Assembly (NCBI GenBank): GCA_023634235.1
Contig: JAMKCF010000006.1
Span: 12,132,647 to 12,196,646, forward strand
From: Pisaster brevispinus
Taxonomy: Eukaryota; Echinodermata; Asteroidea; Forcipulatida; Asteriidae
DNA: 64,000 nucleotides
Direction of reading: 5' to 3'
The notes under the pieces were generated by a model. It made no database searches, was not told where the DNA came from, and saw nothing but the letters and a program-made list of their open reading frames with translations. The position numbers and the translations under genes were made by a program. This document shows, piece after piece, positions 12,401-21,797 of this stretch. How positions within the stretch are numbered: the first letter of the stretch is position 1; each line of letters opens with the position of its first letter.

Positions 12401-13982
12401 AATGAAAATAGTAATGATAATAATATTTGAGTCTTATACAGCCCACGTATCCACCAATAAAGTGCTCAAGGCTCTGAAACAAAGAGAGACACTTTTTAAG
12501 ATGGGTTTTGAAGTTTATGAATTCTGAGACCCATTTATATAGCACCTTGTAAGGGTTTACAAGGTGCTGTGGCACACCCAGCAGCCACTGCCAGAAACAC
12601 CAGGGCAACCCCCTTCACGTAGCGATAAGTGTAACTGGGTTCTTCAATGTGCATTACACAACACAGGACCTACAGCTTCACGTCCAATCTGAAGGACGAA
12701 GCAATAATGGTTAAGTGTCTTGCTCAAGGACACAAGTTAAGACCGGGACTCCAATCCACACTCTGCTGATCAGAAACACTAGAGCTTGAATTCCGGGGTG
12801 CTAGACCGCTCAGCCACGTCACACCACATGAGAATTCAGAATTGTACTGGCTCATATGGGACATGGCTAAGATAGAGCAGTAGGATAACAGTCATTAAGG
12901 CAGTGTTTGTGGCTACTGCTGGAAAGCCAAAAGGTCCTGTCCCTCAATGCTGTCACTGCAGCCAACAGCTGTAGCCATAGCCAAGATTAATTGATTCACA
13001 CTGGTTTATAGACCCCCTGCATAACAACATACTTCTGTCTGCGCATAGCCTGCCATTTCGGGGTTCAAAACGTTTGTTAGGATATGATACATGACTAACT
13101 GCTTGCCGCCTCAAATGCGAACTAGACAGTAGTAACACATGGGGAATCTGACTTCCCAAAATGGTGCAAATAAGATTTGTCAGGAGTGTTAATGTTAACA
13201 GGGTCAGGTAAGAGTTTGAGCAATGGTAGCAAATTTACCAGGGCCAAATTTTGTAAAGCTGTTGGGGTGAAAATATTGAGCATCTATTCCTTCTGCAAAG
13301 CAAAAATTACACAATTCAGTCACAAACAATACAAAGCTGTTTCATTTTGGTAAGTCTTTTATAAATCAGTCCTTGGTTTTCCTATTGCATTAGCCCATAT
13401 GTAAAAGCAGCTTCTTCAAAATAAACCTCAATGTATCTTTGGAAACTGAGTACAGTAAAAAAAATTAAAATAAGCTGCCAAGATGGATGCCATACTGTAG
13501 TTTACATGTAACTATGCCAGGTTTTTGTAGTTGTGTACTGCATTGCTTTAAAATCAGAGCACCATGATGGTTGCCGGTGTTGCTTGGACTCGGATTTCAC
13601 CCAGAATCCTTTGCATGCCAACCATGGGCATTTTGGACATGCAGATGGGATATAGCAATAAACAGAATACACGTAGTAAGTCTGCTGCCACATTTTGTCC
13701 AAGAATTCTTCTGTTAAAGACAATTTATCACTGTTAAGATTCATATTTTGTTCTAAAAGTTGTGCCGACATCATTTAAAAGGGTTCAATTGTGCAAGAAA
13801 TTTAAAATCCCCTATCACAAATTTCACATTTTATTCTTTCACTCTCTTTTGTCCTCATTTCCTGACAGTCTGGTGTTCCACGAGCTGGTTACATGGGTGT
13901 AGTCAGCTTTATGTTTGATGACCATCGTGTCTATCTAGCGCCCCCAACGGGTTGGAAAGGATATGATGTATCATGGAGTTAA
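4270..13982 (+). CDS. MGAT1: Alpha-1,3-mannosyl-glycoprotein 2-beta-N-acetylglucosaminyltransferase (GnT-I), 3' seven exons
   Basis: GnT-I adds GlcNAc in beta-1,2 linkage to the alpha-1,3 arm of Man5GlcNAc2 in the medial Golgi, the entry step to hybrid and complex N-glycans. Exons: 4270-4408, 6938-7072, 7875-7965, 9711-9815, 10595-10685, 12142-12312, 13869-13982. All introns are GT..AG and the joined length is 846 nt, an exact open frame of 281 codons plus TAA. The product runs from QPDLGG to YDVSWS. Family-diagnostic segments include [17 protein letters not shown], the VEDDLDV metal site, [48 protein letters not shown] and [14 protein letters not shown]. The cytoplasmic tail, membrane anchor, stem and start of the catalytic domain are missing and presumably upstream. 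Human MGAT1 has its coding sequence in one exon, so the split structure is a clear difference. Identity is very secure; splice sites are by eye. Confidence 0.95.
4868..5046 (-). repeat. SINE-H copy in MGAT1 intron
   Basis: It contains the same AAAATCCACAGGC tail and GGGATTCGAACCCACAAC tRNA-like B box (reverse complement) as other SINE-H copies, plus an A-box-like TAGATCATCGAGCATGCCC end. A short related fragment follows near 5133-5152. Confidence 0.55.
6392..6430. repeat. (ATA)n microsatellite
   Basis: About 13 uninterrupted AAT/ATA units. Long Tyr and Leu runs in other reading frames come only from this repeat. Confidence 0.95.
6487..6668. mobile_element. MITE-G copy, CAGGCCTG termini
   Basis: The element starts CAGGCCTGGTGCTTCAT and ends ATCAGGCCTG, with an AAAGGACAAGGGCA-type interior. 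A related element lies at 14656-14828. CAG-type ends are compatible with hAT-like MITEs, but I could not define a target duplication. Confidence 0.5.
6938..7072 (+). CDS. MGAT1: MGAT1 exon carrying the EDD metal-binding motif
   Basis: Splicing from 4408 to 6938 completes V-E-D-D-L-D, the glycosyltransferase family 13 EDD motif that coordinates Mn2+ and the UDP-GlcNAc diphosphate. It is followed by [16 protein letters not shown] and [13 protein letters not shown], typical of GnT-I. The acceptor is TTGTTACAG and the donor is CAG|GTAATT. The intron falls inside the first Asp codon of the motif, so retention of the upstream intron would remove activity. Confidence 0.9.
7073..7874. other. MGAT1 intron, nothing recognised
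   Basis: AT-rich intron with poly-A and poly-T runs. No repeat family or coding segment recognised. Confidence 0.6.
8025..8465. repeat. Minisatellite, about 25-bp unit (GCTGTAGAATATTCACAAAC)
   Basis: About 16 imperfect copies of a unit centred on GTAGAATATTCACAAACACA lie in the MGAT1 intron, starting about 60 bp after the donor at 7965. Copies at the 5' side are nearly identical, while later ones carry substitutions and indels. AATATT gives each unit a small dyad. Short Cys-rich minus-strand reading frames here are translations of the repeat. Confidence 0.9.
8690..8755 (+). repeat. SINE-S 3' tail fragment
   Basis: AGCTACAGTGATTAAAG followed by CTTGGTTTGATTACCAGAAATAT matches the tail of the full SINE at 19373-19710. 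Confidence 0.55.
9003..9331 (-). repeat. SINE-S (tRNA-derived), reverse orientation
   Basis: On the minus strand the element starts with a tRNA-like head and B box (reverse complement of GACTCGAACCC), then CACTTGTGTCC-type body sequence, GGGGTTAACCCCGG-like sequence, and a tail with AGCTACAGTGATT. The same family occurs at 10246, 12527, 19373, 20340, 20720, 28275, 29283, 40450, 44263 and 45180. Confidence 0.8.
9385..9690 (+). repeat. SINE-G (tRNA-derived)
   Basis: Box-A-like TAGCTCAGTTGGTGGAGC and box-B-like GGTTTAAATCC lie 30-odd bp apart, preceded by GTGTGATCCCTGGTTAT and followed by TTGTGGTTTATTACTT. It is a tRNA-like SINE head and not a functional tRNA: there is no acceptor-stem pairing or convincing anticodon arm. 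The CACGTTAATCCGG segment is the uninterrupted form of the site hit by a MITE at 59512. Confidence 0.75.
10246..10556 (+). repeat. SINE-S variant copy
   Basis: The tRNA-like head (GTCATGGCCGAGTGG and GGGTTCGAATCCC) is followed by GGGCAAGACACTTGAACTAT and a different, GC-rich body than the other SINE-S copies, ending in TAATAAATACTCATC. It lies just before the acceptor of the MGAT1 exon at 10595. Confidence 0.7.
10823..11318 (+). repeat. Tandemly duplicated SINE-G segment
   Basis: GGGCTAGATA(G/A)(C/A)TCAGTT heads at about 10826 and 11137 are each followed about 110 bp later by the same flank (TTTGTTGTCACTAATGCAGTA at about 10940 and 11242, and CATTTGTGAGTTAGAT at about 10998 and 11303). The shared non-SINE flank shows that a segment of about 305 bp was duplicated, rather than two independent SINE insertions. 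Confidence 0.7.
11578..11826. mobile_element. MITE-H, palindromic, GCTTAC-rich
   Basis: Starts GGGCCCAATTTCATGGCTATGCTTA and ends TAAGCAGAGCCATGAAATTG, an inverted-repeat pair. The interior is rich in GCGCTTAC and AATTC motifs. A shorter relative lies at 18508-18625. Confidence 0.6.
12313..13868. other. MGAT1 last intron
   Basis: It holds a SINE-S copy (12527-12829). The remainder, including dispersed sequence near 12900-13160 (a TGTAGCCATAGCC-type motif shared with 27560-27665), has no coding signal. Confidence 0.6.
12527..12829 (-). repeat. SINE-S copy in MGAT1 last intron
   Basis: The sequence has GTTTACAAGGTGCTGTGGCA, ACACAGGACCTACAGCTT, TGTCTTGCTCAAGGACACAAG and CACTCTGCTGATCAGAAACA, all shared with the other SINE-S copies. 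Confidence 0.75.
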
Positions 13983-14655
13983 CCTCGGCCGATTACCTGC
14001 AGTTTGACACTGGACACTGTTGGACTCTTGGTGGCACCATACAAGAAATGCTGTTTACAGCATGCTGTTTACAACCCTCCCGCCATTGTGGCGGTAACAT
14101 ATGCGTGTAAATGGAGAGACTGCAGCAAGAAACTCAAATGACATCTGTCAACGGACAGCGTGTGAACACAGTTAAAACAAGGATCTCCAAGGTTAACTTG
14201 AGCAGGATATGAACCTGCAGCATCTGGCATGTTGTAAGTTAACCCTAGTGCATTGGACTGCTAATGTTTTTCTGGAATCTGTCGCAGATCCCATACTCCG
14301 ATATTGACGTTCTGGGATGGGCGGAAATGGAGAATATGAAATGAACTCCATCTTCTCAATTTCCGTTGAAGGTTAACAAGTAAGACATGCAGAATGCACT
14401 TACACCTCCCAAGGCTCTCCTGATTTAGAACTATTGATAGCCTCATTGGGAGATTAGGGTTCCAGTCAGGGTAGCAGTTTATCTCATTTGGGATAGCTTG
14501 GTCAACAATTACCTATGAGACTTCATATAAGAGTTATTAGTGATGAATTTAAAGAAAGAAACCCACTCCAACGACCTACTTTAATTGTTTAAACCTCACA
14601 TGAACCAGGGCCTACATAAGGGCTATAGATGTGGCAGTTTTACTTACTCTTTTCC

Positions 14656-14828
14656 AGGCCTGGAATTACATGAAGGCCATGGAGGCCGAGGCTTCTGTTG
14701 CCCCTGGTCTCGGCCTTGGTACATGTACCTCTTCAAAAGATTTCCATTGGCTTAAAGATTTTCCAATGGAAGTGCCCTTTGAAAAATGAAAATGGCCTTA
14801 CCTTCTCAAAGATGAAATTCCAGGCCTG
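14656..14828. mobile_element. MITE-G copy, CAGGCCTG termini
   Basis: Begins CAGGCCTGGAATTACATGA and ends TGAAATTCCAGGCCTG, an inverted repeat of about 17 bp with small mismatches. Interior resembles 6487-6668. Confidence 0.6.
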
Positions 14829-15179
14829 TATTTTATGATCACTGCCGCCAAATGAGGAGTACAATCATTGTCTGTATGTGCGGTCATTGAGTCTCATGTC
14901 AAAATATTTATCATCTATTTTGCATTGCAACAAACCTAAGGGTCAAAGGTCAAATTACCACAGATCTTCAAAATGGTGGACAGAGCCACTCTTAGCAGGA
15001 GCCAAAAGCATGGCTTTTAAATCACCCTCAGTGTTGCAGAACAACACATAGTCGCATCAGTGCAAATACGTTGTATCTGGAGTGTCTCACGTGAAAATGC
15101 TCTGTGCATTAAACGTATCTCGGCGCCTGTTGGTTTTGTATGTACATCCAGGTTATTTTAAGTGAAGTGGGTGGGCATA

Positions 15180-15540
15180 CACACATCTGTGGTGACTTTT
15201 ACTGAAAGGAAGAAAGGTCCCCACAACATTTTTTTTTCAATTTGGTCCCCACTGGGGAATTCTTCAGAAAAAGAAATATTAGTACAACAATAGCAAGTCT
15301 CCACAATGGTGTGTGCAAAAGACTGGGTGAGCTCATATTTGGTACCTTATGGAGACCAAGGACAAAACAAAAAACGGGAAAACAAAAGGTCTCTATTGGG
15401 AAATTCTGAAGGGGTGTTCCACAAGGAATTTGGGGTACAAAGTCTGTGGGGAAATGTTAAGTACAGGGACAAAGGAAAGAACAAAACATGTCTCCACAGG
15501 GATGTGTGGTGTGAGTGTGTGTGTGTTTTGACACTTCCAA
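15180..15540. repeat. Low-complexity repeat with CCCCAC/GTGGGG motifs
   Basis: Repeated GTCCCCAC, TCTCCACA and TGTGGGGA-type segments alternate with AAAGGACAAAAC-type purine stretches. Overlapping reading frames of 60-83 codons on both strands are explained by composition. I cannot assign it to a known element. Confidence 0.35.
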
Positions 15541-16180
15541 ACGCGTGTCTAACGTAAATGTTTTTGCACTCATGCGACGACAAACCCAACTTTACTCAAC
15601 ACTGTTGTTTGTACCAATTTCTAGATCTAACAACTTACTTCATAAAAATTTACTTTTCTCGCCTCTTCCCCAGCCAATTTTGTCCTGGGAGGAAAGTAGT
15701 TGGGGTCCCTTTTCAGAAAGAACAAAAAAGCTTTAATAGTGTGGTGAGAAGTAGAGGGAACCAGACAAAAGAGGGCAGTGTCCTGATGATAGGCGTGGAA
15801 CATGTGCCTTTTATTTTTAAACAGTATTTTAGATTCAGATTTGCTATTAAAATTAAATGATAAAATGTTGATACTGGCATTGCGATCTTAGTAAACAAGT
15901 ATTCACATTGAATTAGCATGAGGGCCCTATGGAATATTTGTAAATGTTTTTTAATCATATTAATGAAAAGGTGTCCTTCACAAGATGAAGTCTTGAATAT
16001 TCCTGCATTCTTTGTGCAATGTTGAAAAATCTGTACAATAGAAAAATCTTCTTGGCATTTACTTGAAATTGTGTACGTTTTATACAAGCACCTGGATCTT
16101 AATAATATCACAATCACAAACTGTATAGATATGCCTTGATGAAGAGTTTAAAACTTATAACTTATAACTATAAAAAGCAA

Positions 16181-16370
16181 GGTTTCATAGAGCTGCTTAA
16201 GCAGAATTTTTTTAACCAGTTTTCTGCTAAGCAAAAATTCACAGGAAACCAGTCACAGACGGTACGTGTGGAAAAGTATTTTGGCCGGTGACTTTTATTC
16301 CAGTAAGCACAAATGGTTTTTTTTGCTTACCTACATTTTGTTCTTAAAGCAGCTCTATGAAATTGGGTCC
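16181..16370. mobile_element. MITE-E copy
   Basis: Starts TTTCATAGAGCTGCTTAAGC and ends GCAGCTCTATGAAATTGGG, nearly exact inverse of each other. Interior contains the CCAGTCACAGAC and CAGTAAGCACAAATG segments of the family. Confidence 0.75.
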
Positions 16371-16710
16371 AGAGCCTAATTTAAAAAAACTTGTAAGAAC
16401 AAACAAATGCTTAGCAACGAAAAGTATTTCTAATCAGGAACAAGTTACCAGCCAAAAAAGGCATGTCATTTGTATTGTTATGACTGGTGCCCCATAACTA
16501 TTTTGTTTAGCAAGATTTTCTGCCTTACAGCTAATGCTGTTAAGTACAAAAATCTTGCTTAGCACCACAAACAATATTTCTCAGAAGAAACAGGTTACCA
16601 GCCAAAAACTCAGTGTATTGTATGTTGCTTGCAACTGGTTCCCCACTAATTAATTGCAGAGCAGTAAAACTTGCTTAGCACCATTTTCTCCTGCATAAAA
16701 TTGGGCCTTG
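16371..16710. mobile_element. Compound or duplicated MITE-E relatives
   Basis: CTTGCTTAGCA and GTTACCAGCCAAAAA motifs occur twice each, bounded at the right by ATAAAATTGGGCC. It appears to be two diverged family members in series next to the copy at 16181. Confidence 0.45.
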
Positions 16711-18507
16711 ATATAATTCGCAGAACTGCAAGCTGAAAATATTGCATTGGAAATTTATATACACGGCAAAAATTAGCAAGGAACCAGCAAAACTTATATG
16801 CACCACATGACATTTTAGCTCGTAAACTGCTTCTGTTAAGCTAGGGAGACAATAATCTTGTTTAGCTGGCAAGAAGACTATCCAAATGTGCATGTCTTTG
16901 ATGAAGCTGGTTTAAGCTTTGTGGTCTTTTTTTTCCCTACTAAAAAAAAATTGTAAAGCAATTTTTTCTTACAAGTTCTTTCTCCACTAGTTAGCCTTGC
17001 CCATGAAATGTACAGGGCTGATAGTGTGACTCATACGCTTTTGTGCCTCTGCCTAGTGCACAACTTGATTGCATTTGCCAACCATTAGTGTTTGTAGGCA
17101 TGCTTGAATGTAATTAGCATATTTTATGGGAAAGGCTAATACGGTAGTGCTTCAGTTTACGTATAAATAAATATTCTGGATTTTTTGAAGTATGGAAGTA
17201 TACAATAATACCAAAAAGTAAATATTTTTGAAAAACTGTAGAGAGATTATAACATTTCCCAGTGGAAACTGGTATATTGCAACAAGATTTGTCTTTACCG
17301 ATGATGATGTATAAAATGTAACAAAAAAACAAAAACAATTTTATCAGTGCTGGGTTGATGTGTAAAGAAACATTTGTAAATTAAAAGCTCAAAATTAACT
17401 TTCTTAAAGATCAATGGAGTTGACATTTGTGTACACGGTGTTACCAAAAACCTTAGTAGATTGTGTTTCCGCCATGCAAAGTTTTAAGTCCTAATTGAAG
17501 ATCAATCGGTTCCAGAAATGATTCCTATTTCCCTTTTTTGTTTTAATGGCTGGTACAGCATTTAGGTTTTGGAAGATTACATGCATTCCAATCTTGTAGT
17601 TTCTGATGATCATCTCAGAAAAAATGGCCCATTAAATTTCATCACAACAGGTGGTCTTTCACAGAAAAATAAATTGTTTAGATTTATATGTTTTTTTAAA
17701 GTTGTCTATTGTTTCATACCCCACAGGAATTTTGCAGGTGGTCCTGCTGTATGATAACATTTTTGATGTACCATCCATTTTTAGCTAGCCAGTGGCGGCG
17801 CTGCGGGTTGTGGGCGTGTGACAAATGTCCCCAGTCACTTTCTTAGCCACTCCCTCCCCCAATACCCCCCTAATTTTTTTTCCGATAGCAAAAATTGGGT
17901 TTAACCTGTAACAATTACACCAATATTACTGCAATTATGTTCACATTACCCCGGCTCAAGAATTAGGCCGGTGTAAAATTCATCATCGTGGTAAGTCGGT
18001 GCTTTTTCAGCAGTACAAAATTACATCAAAGATTAATGTTAACTTCCCCCCCCTTATGATTTTAAGCTTGCCTCCCCCCCCCCCAGATTAACAGGTCTGG
18101 TGCTGCTGCTGTAGATAACTAGTACAATTTCATAGAGACAGTAAGCCAATAAACTTGCTCAGCTCTGAAAAATTTGCTTAACACACGTTATCATGCAAAA
18201 TGAATATGTGGTGTTTGTTGTTTTAGACTGGTTGTCTGCTGTTATTTGTTCTCAGCACATAAAGTTGTTAAGCTCAGTTTTTCATGAAACACCTTTATGA
18301 AGTTGCCCCCTTACCAATGTTTTTTTTTTTTTTTACGTTATCATACACATGTATGTCAAAGTTAAGAATCTTGCCTCCATAGTATTGAATGTGTGGGAGA
18401 TAAGTCTTGACTTGTGTAGTGGGTTTAGGTATTGGTTATTGATAATTTAGACCTTTCTTTTGCTCATTGACAGTATGTTGTAATTCTTAGGGGAAAATGT
18501 CATCTGG

Positions 18508-18625
18508 CTCCAATTTCATAGCTCTGCTTACCACTGAATTCTGCAATTACGGCACCTGTTAAGCACATAATTCTACAGGCCATTAGCGCAGAATTCCGCA
18601 GTAAGCAGAGCCATGTATTTGGGCT
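18508..18625. mobile_element. Short MITE-H relative
   Basis: CCAATTTCATAGCTCTGCTTA at the left and GTAAGCAGAGCCATGTATTTGG at the right form an inverted repeat around a GAATTCTGC-rich interior. Confidence 0.55.
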
Positions 18626-19372
18626 CTGCATACTTTGAAGGCAGTCTGTGTAAATGATTTTATTTGTACTCAAATCGACTTTCCACAATGCTTTTAATAA
18701 TGGAGCTCTGAAATATTTAATTACGTTTCCCAAACTTCTTTTAAAATATGACCTCATCCAAAAACACTGGATCTGAGAAGTGTATATTTGTTTAACTTTA
18801 ACAAGCGTTACCTCAGAAAGCCTGGCATGAAGCTCTTTGAATGTTTCAAGCAAGTTTGAGTATTCCCTAGGTTCAGGTACCATTGGAAATTCATCCTTTA
18901 TAATTACCCCCTATATAAGAAATCTGCTTTTTGAAGAAATGTTTATTACGTAACTTTATGGGAACATGTAAAAAGGGGGTGTGAGCTGTTTAGTTTTTTG
19001 GCAAAAGAAAGGTCTGGTATGTTTTATGTTTACTCGTTCTTTTCCTTATTTTACTGGATTGATGATATTGATTTACCAAATGGGTGTCTTACAGTTTGTT
19101 TCTTTTTAAAGGAAAATAAATTGTATGTATTCTAAATTTTTTAATGAAATAGCAATGATGCTTTGTGTCTCGCAAATTTGTTTTAAGTGCATTTTGGCAG
19201 AGATTTCTGAGTTACAGAATGGCTCAGAGGGTTTAGGAAAACAGTAGGTGAAGGGGGTGTCTTTTTTGCATGGGAGGGGGGTATTGAGGGATTTCCAAAC
19301 TGTGCTGATGTGCTGACAATACTTACATTACAGATAGTACACTAATTATTTTATCATCATCATCATCATTGT

Positions 19373-19710
19373 CAAGGCCGAGTGGTTAAGAGCACCGGAC
19401 TCAAGCTCTGGTGTTTCTGATCAGCAGAATGTGGGTTCGAGTCCTGGTCGTGGCACTTGTGTCCTCGAAAAAGATACTTTACCATAATTGCTTTGTCCTT
19501 CGGATGAGACATAAAGTCATAGGTCCCCTGCAATGGGATTGGTAGTTCGTGTAAAAGAACCCAGAACACTTGTTGTGGAAGAGTAGGGGTTAACCCCGGT
19601 GTTTCTGGTTCACATAGCAAGCACCCTTTATACAAGTTTCCTCAGGCTTGCGAGCTACAGTGATTAAATTCACTTATGAGGTATCCTTGGTTTCATTACC
19701 AGAAATATAT
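19373..19710 (+). repeat. SINE-S, best full-length copy
   Basis: The head GTCAAGGCCGAGTGGTTAAG resembles a class II tRNA D-arm and A box; box B is GGTTCGAGTCC. The body reads GTGTCCTCGAAAAAGATACT, then ATTGCTTTGTCCTTCGGATG, TAACCCCGGTGTTTCTGG and AGCTACAGTGATTAAATTC, ending in ATTACCAGAAATATA. Preceded by a (ATC)n stretch. Other copies were recognised against it. Confidence 0.8.
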
Positions 19711-19828
19711 AGTATCAATTATAATCTTGCAGTCGCATTTCATAATCCGTGTCACATCTATGTAGTTGAATGGTATATGTCCTCTATTAGGGCACAGAGG
19801 TCTCCAACATAATACATCAGGTCTGATC

Positions 19829-19987
19829 TGGGCCCAATTTCCTAGAGCTACTTTAAAGCACAAACCAATTTTGGTTTCCATATATAGGTTACCAGCCTAA
19901 ATTTGAGTTAAAATGCATAATTTGTTAATAGTTTACCGCTAAATTAACGCTGTATTTTCTGTTTAAGCAGCTCTACAAATTGGCCCC
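19829..19987. mobile_element. MITE-E copy
   Basis: GGGCCCAATTTCCTAGAGCTA at the left pairs with AGCAGCTCTACAAATTGGCCCC at the right. The internal GGTTACCAGCC segment is shared with the family. Confidence 0.65.
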
Positions 19988-20339
19988 TGTGGCTTTTTCC
20001 AAATTTCTGCTTTGGCTCCGTCTATGCTCTGGGCTCCGTTTGAGTGTTTGAAACACCGTGCTAAGTGTACACAGCTCCAAAATTGATGACAGGAGTCCAA
20101 GCCAAAGCTGGAGCTCAAGTCGAGGTTTGTAAAAGGCCCCTAGTATTCAGCATGATAGCAGTGGCCAGATTCTAATGATATAGGGCATGGGAGGGTTCAT
20201 GGTGCATGCTAAACATGGGGTGGTGGGGGAAGGGGTGCCTGCTGCACAGTTATGTCAGGGAAGCAGGAACTGTTGGTCTTAAACACAAACATACTGAAGT
20301 TCAAGAAATGACCACGTATTAGGTATGATATATACATGT

Positions 20340-20702
20340 ATATATAGTGGCTTCTTATATAGCGCTCATATCTATCACGCAGTGACACTCCTGTAAGTTA
20401 TGTGGGGCTACGTTTGAGGTATGAGACCTACTCCTTTTTACATAGCACCATGTAATGGTTTACAAGGTGCTGTGGCACAATATGCAGCCAATCAAACCAG
20501 GAACACCAGTGCTGGGTCCTTTGACGTGCGTTACACAACACACGGGAAGAACGGCTTTACGTCCGAAGGACGAAGCCATCATGGTAAAGTGTCTTGCTTA
20601 AGGACACAAGTGTCACGACCAGGACTCGAACCCACACTCTGCTGATCAGAAACACCAGAGCTTGAGTCCAGTGCTCTTATCCGCTTGGCCATGACATGCC
20701 AC
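20340..20702 (-). repeat. SINE-S copy
   Basis: Shares GTTTACAAGGTGCTGTGGCAC, TGTCTTGCTTAAGGACACAAG, GACTCGAACCCACACTCTGC and TGATCAGAAACACCAGAGC with 12527-12829 and 19373-19710. Confidence 0.8.
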
Positions 20703-20719
20703 ATCATTGTCTTGTCATG

Positions 20720-20945
20720 GGTTGTCTGACTGAGTGGTCTAGGGCGGTGGACTCAAGTTCTGTAATTTACAGAATGTGGGTTTGAATCCTGGCCTGGTCA
20801 TTCGCGGCACTTGCGTCCTTGAGCAAGGCCCTTTATCATAAATGCTTCTCTCCTCCAAGGAGTACAAATGGGTACCAGTGAGAGCTGGGGGAGTAACCTG
20901 TGATAGACTGGCATCCTGTCCAGGGGTGAATGGATCTTCAGTTGT
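20720..20945 (+). repeat. SINE-S variant
   Basis: The tRNA-like head GGGTTGTCTGACTGAGTGGT with box B GGGTTTGAATCC is followed by CCTTGAGCAAGGCCCTTTA and a GGGTACCAGTGAGAGCTGG body. It lies head to head with the preceding reverse copy. Confidence 0.65.
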
Positions 20946-21012
20946 TTAATGCCAATGAAACCGGATATAAAGTCTGGTCTGATGAGCAATTGTTTTTTAT
21001 TTTTTAAGAGAA

Positions 21013-21319
21013 TAGACCTTTCCATTGTTGATAAACAAACAGCGCTGGTTGGCATGGACCGCCGAATGTTAGTAAAACATTCAATAGTGATAACAGATAT
21101 TTTAACCAAATTCAACATTTTCGGTTAACTTCTAATTAAATAAAATACCTCCCATGACCAGTTTCTCTGTTTCCAATAAATTCAACACTAATTTTGAAAA
21201 CTTGTGTAACATTGTTACAAACTGTAGTTATCTGTTTTTGTTTTGCATTTATGGGTTCCATAGTTTTCCAACCTGGGTTGGCAAAAACTTGGGATGTGAC
21301 GTTGCAAAAGAAAGGTCTA
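21013..21319. mobile_element. MITE-D copy, TAGACCTTTC termini
   Basis: A 307-bp element starts TAGACCTTTC and ends GAAAGGTCTA. A second copy of about 306 bp at 58964-59269 aligns over its whole length (shared GTTGATAAACAAAC, TTACAAACTGT and AAAAACTTGGG). TA at the ends suggests a TA target site. It lies about 440 bp upstream of the lectin start codon. Confidence 0.75.
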
Positions 21320-21760
21320 TACATATTCGGTGGAGGGGGGGGGGTGGCCAGGATGTTGACAAATTGTCTGGACATTTCCAAAATAAAATTAAAACAACCT
21401 TTCAGTCACACTATTTCCACTATGTATATGTTTTTCAACAACAAACAATCAAAAACAACCTTTTATCAACTCAATCTCAATTAGTTCCCGATAACACATG
21501 CGAAAAGAGGTACTGAAGTACCAGTAATCGGTGAACTTTGTGATACCGAACTTTGGGAGTAGTTCCCTGCGCTGGGGGGCGCGGCTGGTGGTCGGTGGTA
21601 CTGCGCAGCACGCAATTTTTTTTTTCCCCCAGGACGAACGTCGGCAATTAACATAAATGGGTAGGTCGTGGGTCGCACTGTGTTTAACCCCAATCTCTCC
21701 CAATATCCGAGTGAATTTGTGGATTGTGTTTCGTTTGTTGATGCTGCAAATGGGCAAAAC

Positions 21761-21797
21761 ATGAGGTTGTTCTTGCTGTTGTTGCTGGTGCCGTCTG
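21761..21797 (+). CDS. Lectin exon 1: signal peptide
   Basis: ATG in good context (AAAACATGA, A at -3) starts MRLFLLLLLVPS, a Leu-rich signal-peptide core, and the exon ends in phase 1 at G|GTAAGT. An in-frame ATG lies further upstream, but it would put a polar stretch before the hydrophobic core, so 21761 is preferred. After splicing to 22916 the sequence continues VLAQRC, with a likely cleavage after Ala. Confidence 0.8.

Larger units (their letters stand above)
13983..21760. other. MGAT1 3' flank and intergenic region
   Basis: No exon recognised on either strand. It contains the MGAT1 3' UTR, whose end I could not fix: candidate AATAAA or ATTAAA hexamers occur near 15845, 17165 and 19112 with nothing to choose between them. 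It also holds MITEs at 14656, 16181, 18508, 19829 and 21013 and SINEs at 19373, 20340 and 20720. Open frames of up to about 134 codons on the minus strand (for example 15713-16117) lack any recognisable domain. The region 21540-21760 is relatively GC-rich and is probably the promoter and 5' UTR of the lectin gene; no TATA box is evident. Confidence 0.6.

Noticed and set aside
15713..16117. 134-codon minus-strand frame in the intergenic region
   Set aside because: AT-driven, no domain, no promoter or splice context.
18500..18883. 127-codon minus-strand frame
   Set aside because: Its end overlaps a palindromic MITE-H relative; no family similarity that I recognise.
21541..21760. Promoter of the lectin gene
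   Set aside because: The region is GC-richer and well placed, but I see no TATA box, initiator or other defined element that would support a separate feature.
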